A stretch of 64,000 bases of DNA from assembly GCA_963575745.1 (NCBI GenBank), contig CAUYUJ010019340.1, forward strand, positions 81,647 to 145,646, written 5' to 3'. Below are positions 59,952-64,000 of this stretch, one piece after another; within the stretch, counting starts at the first letter, position 1, and every line of letters begins with the position of its first letter. The DNA is from Prorocentrum cordatum. Lineage: Eukaryota; Sar; Dinophyceae; Prorocentrales; Prorocentraceae. The notes beneath the pieces were generated by a model. It worked only from the letters and a program-made list of their open reading frames with translations. It made no database searches and was not told the origin of the DNA. Both the position numbers and the translations under genes were made by a program.

Positions 59952-61020
59952 CCGGGGGACTCGTAGAGCTTCCTGACAGAATATAATGTGGGGAAAAACT
60001 CCCGAGAACGACTAGTTTTCAGCCCAAGCGATTTCGGACCTCTCAAGATGACTCTAACAAAAAAACAACCAGTTTCGCAACACAGTGAATATCAAACCGA
60101 GTTCAGACTTCTGAATGCGACAGGCAGACGCGTCTGATGTCTCCGAATCGACCCATGTGATTACCAGCCCTGCAGCCCCCTACAGCCCGAGTGAAATGCA
60201 GAAAACCGACAGCATCTCTCAGGATGACTCGAATAATACAATAGTTTCGCGGACCCAGTTCGAGCAGCAGGCCGACTTCCGAGTTTTGGGTTCGACGGAC
60301 GGACGCGCCTGATGTGTTCGAATTGATTTCTGTGACCAGCAGCACTGTAGCCCTCTTCCAGCACGAGTTGAGTGCAGAAAATTGAGAGCACTTCTCAAGA
60401 TGATTCGGAGAATACCAATAGATTCGCAAACCTAGCCCGGGGAGCAGGCCGAGTTCAGATCTCTCGATTCAACAGACGAACGCGCCTGATGACTCCAATC
60501 GATTGAGCTCTGTAGCTGCCCTACAGCTTGAGATAAGTACCGAAAACTGAGCGTGTCTGTCAAGATGACTCGAATAATACAAATAGGTTTGCGGACCTAG
60601 CTGGGCTAGCATACCGATTCCAGACCTCTGGATTCAACAGGCGAACGCGCCTGATGATTCTGAATGCGATAGGTGTGCTTACCAGCTCTGGAGTTGCCCT
60701 ACAGCTCGAGTTAAGTACAAAATACTGACAACGCGTATCAAGATGACTCGAAACGGCCGATCCCGCCGGGACGCTTTTTGACAGTAAAAGGTACGCGATC
60801 GAGCTGAGATCAAGATGGCGAGCGGGAATAAGATCGAATATCACGGGAAAAAATACTAGAGCTCAAACGAATTGTTGAATTTTCAGAACTTAATTTCCAA
60901 CCGACCAAAAAGTCCGCAAAAGGTCCGTCGAGATTTTTCTTGCCAACTAGCTCTCCGGCGCCCCGGAATTACTCTTAGCTTCCAGCAATAACTTGCTAAG
61001 GGAAGCTCGACGAGTTACTT
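59952..61020. repeat. H right end, satellite array and terminal block
   Basis: CCGGGGGACTCGTAGAGCTT, about four to five satellite units, then CCGATCCCGCCGGGACGC, GATGGCGAGCGGGAATAAGA and GGTCCGTCGAGA, ending in an M-like element. 60088-60470 is closely similar to 63363-63760. Confidence 0.7.
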
Positions 61021-61054
61021 GCACTCCCGCCCCAGACCACCCACAGTAAAGCCC

Positions 61055-61100
61055 TTTAGGGTTTAGGGTGTCTCCCCCCGACCCCCCTATCAAGGGGGGG
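61055..61100. repeat. Telomere-like tract followed by C-run/G-run hairpin
   Basis: CCCTTTAGGGTTTAGGGTG at 61053-61070 and the hairpin CCCCCCTATCAAGGGGGG at 61082-61100. Confidence 0.85.
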
Positions 61101-61883
61101 CTTTCGTGTTGTGTGCAAATGCGAATAGTCCGCGGGGAGCACGACGACGCGGTTTTGGCATTGCGTTCTGGGTACGCGCGCAAAGCGCTTTGCGCAGGCG
61201 CAAGAGCCAGCGTCCTCGCATGGCCAACAATCTTTGCCGTGGGTTTAGCTGCATTCGGCTGGCTGCCAGTTGGCGCACGGCTTTGCTGAAGGACGGATTC
61301 TTCTTCTGCGGGTGTTCATTGCAATCAGAAGGCACAGGAGAGGCCTCAAGGCCAGGCGTCGCCGCATGAGGTTTTGAGTTACGGCGTTGGCCCGTCGCAG
61401 ACGCAGCATTGCCCCTGGTTCCAGTAGCCCTCCTGCATTGACTTTTGCCGTTGGCCCGGCTGCCCTTGTAGCCGCCGTCGTAGACGGCTGCCGCTGGCGC
61501 AGAACATCCACAGGGGTCCGCATGTGCCTTCGTTGTTGGAAAGCAGCACTGCGAGGGCGCTGGCGCGGCAATCCCATGGGCCCCCGATGGCCTCGAGCGA
61601 GTAGCCGCGCCGTCGGGCTCCTCGCTGACGGCGACGCGCACGGCAGTTGCATTCGCCCGCGGCTTTGGGTTTTGCTCTGAGGTCGCCCCCGCTGAAGCGA
61701 TTGCAATCATCGACGCAGACGCTGTCCACGCGAGCTTCGGAAGGCGGGAGGAGGAGCGCGAGGGGCTGGGTCTGACACCCCCTCGCTACGATGCGCGCGC
61801 ATGGCTGCAGCAGCACGTCCATGGCAGACCCCTGGAATGCCTTGGGGGAGCTCTCTGGGACCGCTGGGGAAACGCGCCTCGAC
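61101..61883. other. GC-rich stretch between telomere-like tracts, no recognised gene
   Basis: Open frames of 150-206 codons exist on the minus strand, with Ala- and Arg-rich composition typical of GC-rich non-coding DNA. I recognise no domain. GTCGCCCCCGCTGAAGCGA at about 61682 is shared with 31237. Confidence 0.5.
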
Positions 61884-61915
61884 TCTAAACCCTAAACCCT
61901 AAACCCTAAACCCTC
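61884..61915. repeat. Telomere-like tract in reverse orientation (CCCTAAA)
   Basis: About four copies of CCCTAAA. All other clear tracts in the window read TTTAGGG on the plus strand. Confidence 0.95.
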
Positions 61916-61974
61916 AAGACAAAAAGCACCACGTATTGAGCAAGCTCGAGCGATATCTCGACGAGCGATGGAAA

Positions 61975-62015
61975 CTGGACGCCGGCGGTAAACCGTCAAC
62001 CTTGGTTACCGCCGG
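61975..62015. repeat. H element hairpin, perfect 10-bp stem
   Basis: CCGGCGGTAA (61982-61991) and TTACCGCCGG (62006-62015) enclose ACCGTCAACCTTGG. Confidence 0.87.
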
Positions 62016-62034
62016 GGAACTCGTAGAGCTTCCT

Positions 62035-62974
62035 AGCTCGACTTAAGTTGAGAAAACCGACAGCAGCTACGAACATTCCGACTCATAGTGAATATTTTTT
62101 TGCCTCTGAATACGACAGCCGGACGCGTCTCATGTCTGCGAATCGACTTCTGTTATTACCGGCCCTGCAGCCCCTTACAGCCCGAGTTAAGTGCAGAAAA
62201 CCGACAGCACTTCTCAGGATGACTCGAACAATACAATAGCTTCGCGGACCTAGTTCGGGCAGCAAACCGAGTTCCGAGCTCTGGATTCGACAGGCGGATG
62301 CGCCTGATCTCTTCTAATCGATTCCTGTACAACAAGCACTGTAGCCCCCCCCTCAGCGCGAGTTGAGTGAAGAACACCGAGAGCATTTCTCAAGATGACT
62401 CGACCAATATGAATAATTTCGCGATTCTAGATCGGGCACCAGATCGAGTTTAGAGCTCTGGATTCGACAGACAAACGCAACTGATGATTCTGAATCCGTT
62501 TCTGTAAATATAAGCTCTGTAGCTGTCCCACAGCTCGAGTTAAGTACAGAAAACGGAGAGTACCTGTCCAGATGACTCGAATAATACGAATAGCTTTGCG
62601 GACTTAGCTCGGCTAACAGACCGAGTTCAGACCTCAGGATTGAACAGGCGGATGCGCCTGATCATTCTGAATCGATTAGCTGTGCTTATCAGCTCTGTAG
62701 CTGTCCTAAAGCTCGAGTTATGTTCAGAAAACCGTCACCGCGTATCAAGTTGACTCGAAACGGCCGATCCCGCCAGAGTGCTTTTCGATAGTAATGTTCA
62801 CCCGATCGAGCTGAGATCAAGATGGCGAGCGGAAATAAGATCGAATATCACGGGAAAAAATACTAGAGCTCTAACGAATGTTCAAATTTCGAGAACAAAA
62901 TTTTCAACCGACCAAAAGTCATCAACACTTCCGTCGAGATTTTTCTTGCCAACTAGCTCTCCAGCGCGCCGGAA
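62035..62974. repeat. Satellite array and terminal block
   Basis: About four to five units, then CCGATCCCGCCAGAGTGC, GATGGCGAGCGGAAATAAGA, CACTTCCGTCGAGAT and CAACTAGCTCTCCAGCGCGC. Confidence 0.7.
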
Positions 62975-63013
62975 CTGGCGCCGCCGGTGAACCGTCAACC
63001 TGGCCACCGCCGG
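62975..63013. repeat. H element hairpin (imperfect)
   Basis: CCGCCGGTGA (62981-62990) and CCACCGCCGG (63004-63013) enclose ACCGTCAACCTGG. Two positions no longer pair. Confidence 0.75.
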
Positions 63014-63311
63014 GAACCTCGTAGAGCTGATTTCACGCGTAGGAGTGCTCGGAGTCGAAAGAGAAAGAGAGCTTCTCGAAGCATTTCTCGAAGTAAAGAA
63101 AAATTGATTTTTTCGTGTCGACATGAAGATGGTTCCGCCAAGTGTTTTGATAGTAAACGTGCGCCTATAGAGCTCATACTAAGACAGAGACCTCATAGTC
63201 GTTTACAGGTGCGAAAAATCTGCTTTCTAAAAATGAATTGTCAAATATCTTTCAAAAAATTGCAAAACCACCCAAAAGTTACCACTTTGTCCTTTCTGGC
63301 CGGGTCCACCA
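63014..63311. repeat. A-type unit
   Basis: TTTCGTGTCGACATGAAGATGG, AAGTGTTTTGATAGTAAACG, AAAAATGAATTGTCAAATAT and GGCCGGGTCCACCAACT. Confidence 0.65.
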
Positions 63312-63353
63312 ACTGGGCGCCGGCGGTAAACCGTCAACCTTTCTTACCGCCGG
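63312..63353. repeat. H element hairpin, perfect 10-bp stem
   Basis: CCGGCGGTAA (63320-63329) and TTACCGCCGG (63344-63353) enclose ACCGTCAACCTTTC. Confidence 0.87.
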
Positions 63354-63359
63354 GGGACT

Positions 63360-64000
63360 CGTAGATCAAACCGAGTTCAGACCTCTCAATGCGACAGGCG
63401 GACGTGTCTGATGTCTCCGAATCGACTCATGTGATTACCAGCCCTGCAGCCCCCCTACAGCCCGAGTTAAATGCAGAAAACCGACAGCATCTCTCAGGAT
63501 GACTTCAATAAAAGAATAGCTTCGCGGACCTAGTTCGAGCAGCAGGCCGAGTTCCGAGTTTTGGGTTCGATGGACAGACGCGCCTGATGTGTCCGAATCG
63601 ATTTCTGTGACCAGCAGCACTGTAGCCCTTCCCAGCACGAGTTGAGTGCAGAAAATTAAGAGCACTTCTCAAGATCATTCGAAGAATACGAATAGTTTCG
63701 CGAACCTAGCTCGGGCAGCAGACCGAGTTCAGAACTCTCGATTCAACAGCCGAACGCGCCTGATGACTCCCAATCGATGTCTCTGACAATCAGCCCTGTA
63801 GCTGCCCTACAGCTCGAGTTAAAAACAAAATACTGACAACGCATATCAAGATGACTCGAAACAGCCGATCCCGCCGGGACGCTTTTTGGCAGTAAAAAAT
63901 ACCCGATCGAGCTGAGATCAAGATGGCGAGCGGGAATCAGATCGAATATCACGGGAAAAAATACTAGAGCTCAAACGACTTGTTGAATTTCGAGAACAAA
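63360..64000. repeat. Satellite array and terminal block, running off the edge
   Basis: About three units similar to 60088-60470, then CCGATCCCGCCGGGACGC and GATGGCGAGCGGGAATCAGA up to the window end. Confidence 0.7.

Noticed and set aside
61090-61710. 206-codon Ala/Arg-rich minus-strand open frame as a host gene
   Set aside because: GC-rich sequence, several overlapping frames, no recognised domain and location between telomere-like tracts.

Overview
This 64 kb window is nuclear DNA of a eukaryote and is almost entirely repetitive; I found no convincing host gene, rRNA, tRNA or CRISPR array. The repeated 7-mer TTTAGGG, the near-50% base composition and the LINE-type (non-LTR) retrotransposons argue for an alga, plant or alveolate (for example a chromerid or dinoflagellate). 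The sequence alone does not settle which.

The coding content belongs to non-LTR retrotransposons, all on the minus strand. Two near full-length copies (about 41.78-47.53 kb and 54.07-59.95 kb) carry ORF1 (coiled coil, Gly-rich linker, conserved C-terminal domain) and ORF2 (APE endonuclease, reverse transcriptase, long connector, RNase H). Truncated or decayed copies lie at 0-0.66, 0.95-1.34, 4.21-4.43, 10.13-12.97, 16.07-17.23, 20.30-21.31, 23.56-24.81, 25.44-25.51 and 32.64-34.85 kb. The RNase H is circularly permuted: its catalytic residues come in the order D70, D134, D10, E48 (E. coli numbering), and wherever enough sequence survives the same order is seen. ORF1 and ORF2 share one reading frame and are separated by a single UGA followed by C.

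The non-coding background is a mosaic of a few dispersed modules: (i) H, a short element built on a 10-bp stem (CCGGCGGTRA / TYACCGCCGG); (ii) M, a 60-75 bp element starting ACTAGCTC and ending GAGCTCTACGAGGT, often in tandem; (iii) a diverged satellite with a period of about 165-205 bp, capped by a terminal block of about 250-300 bp; (iv) an A-type unit of about 280-400 bp following many H copies; (v) a 351-bp tandem array at 17.24-20.25 kb. Ten LINE insertions, including one seen only from its right junction, sit in the loop of H, at the same position and in the same orientation. Target duplications carrying private mutations of the individual H copy show that H is the target.

Two islands (26.66-31.14 and 48.11-54.0 kb), and a smaller one at 61.0-61.9 kb, look like internalised subtelomeric DNA. 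They hold short TTTAGGG tracts, C-run/G-run hairpins beside many of those tracts, minisatellites with periods of 10, 13, 32, 53, 74, 106 and about 130 bp, and several duplicated blocks. Long open frames in the 10-, 13- and 53-bp arrays follow from the repeat period and are not genes.
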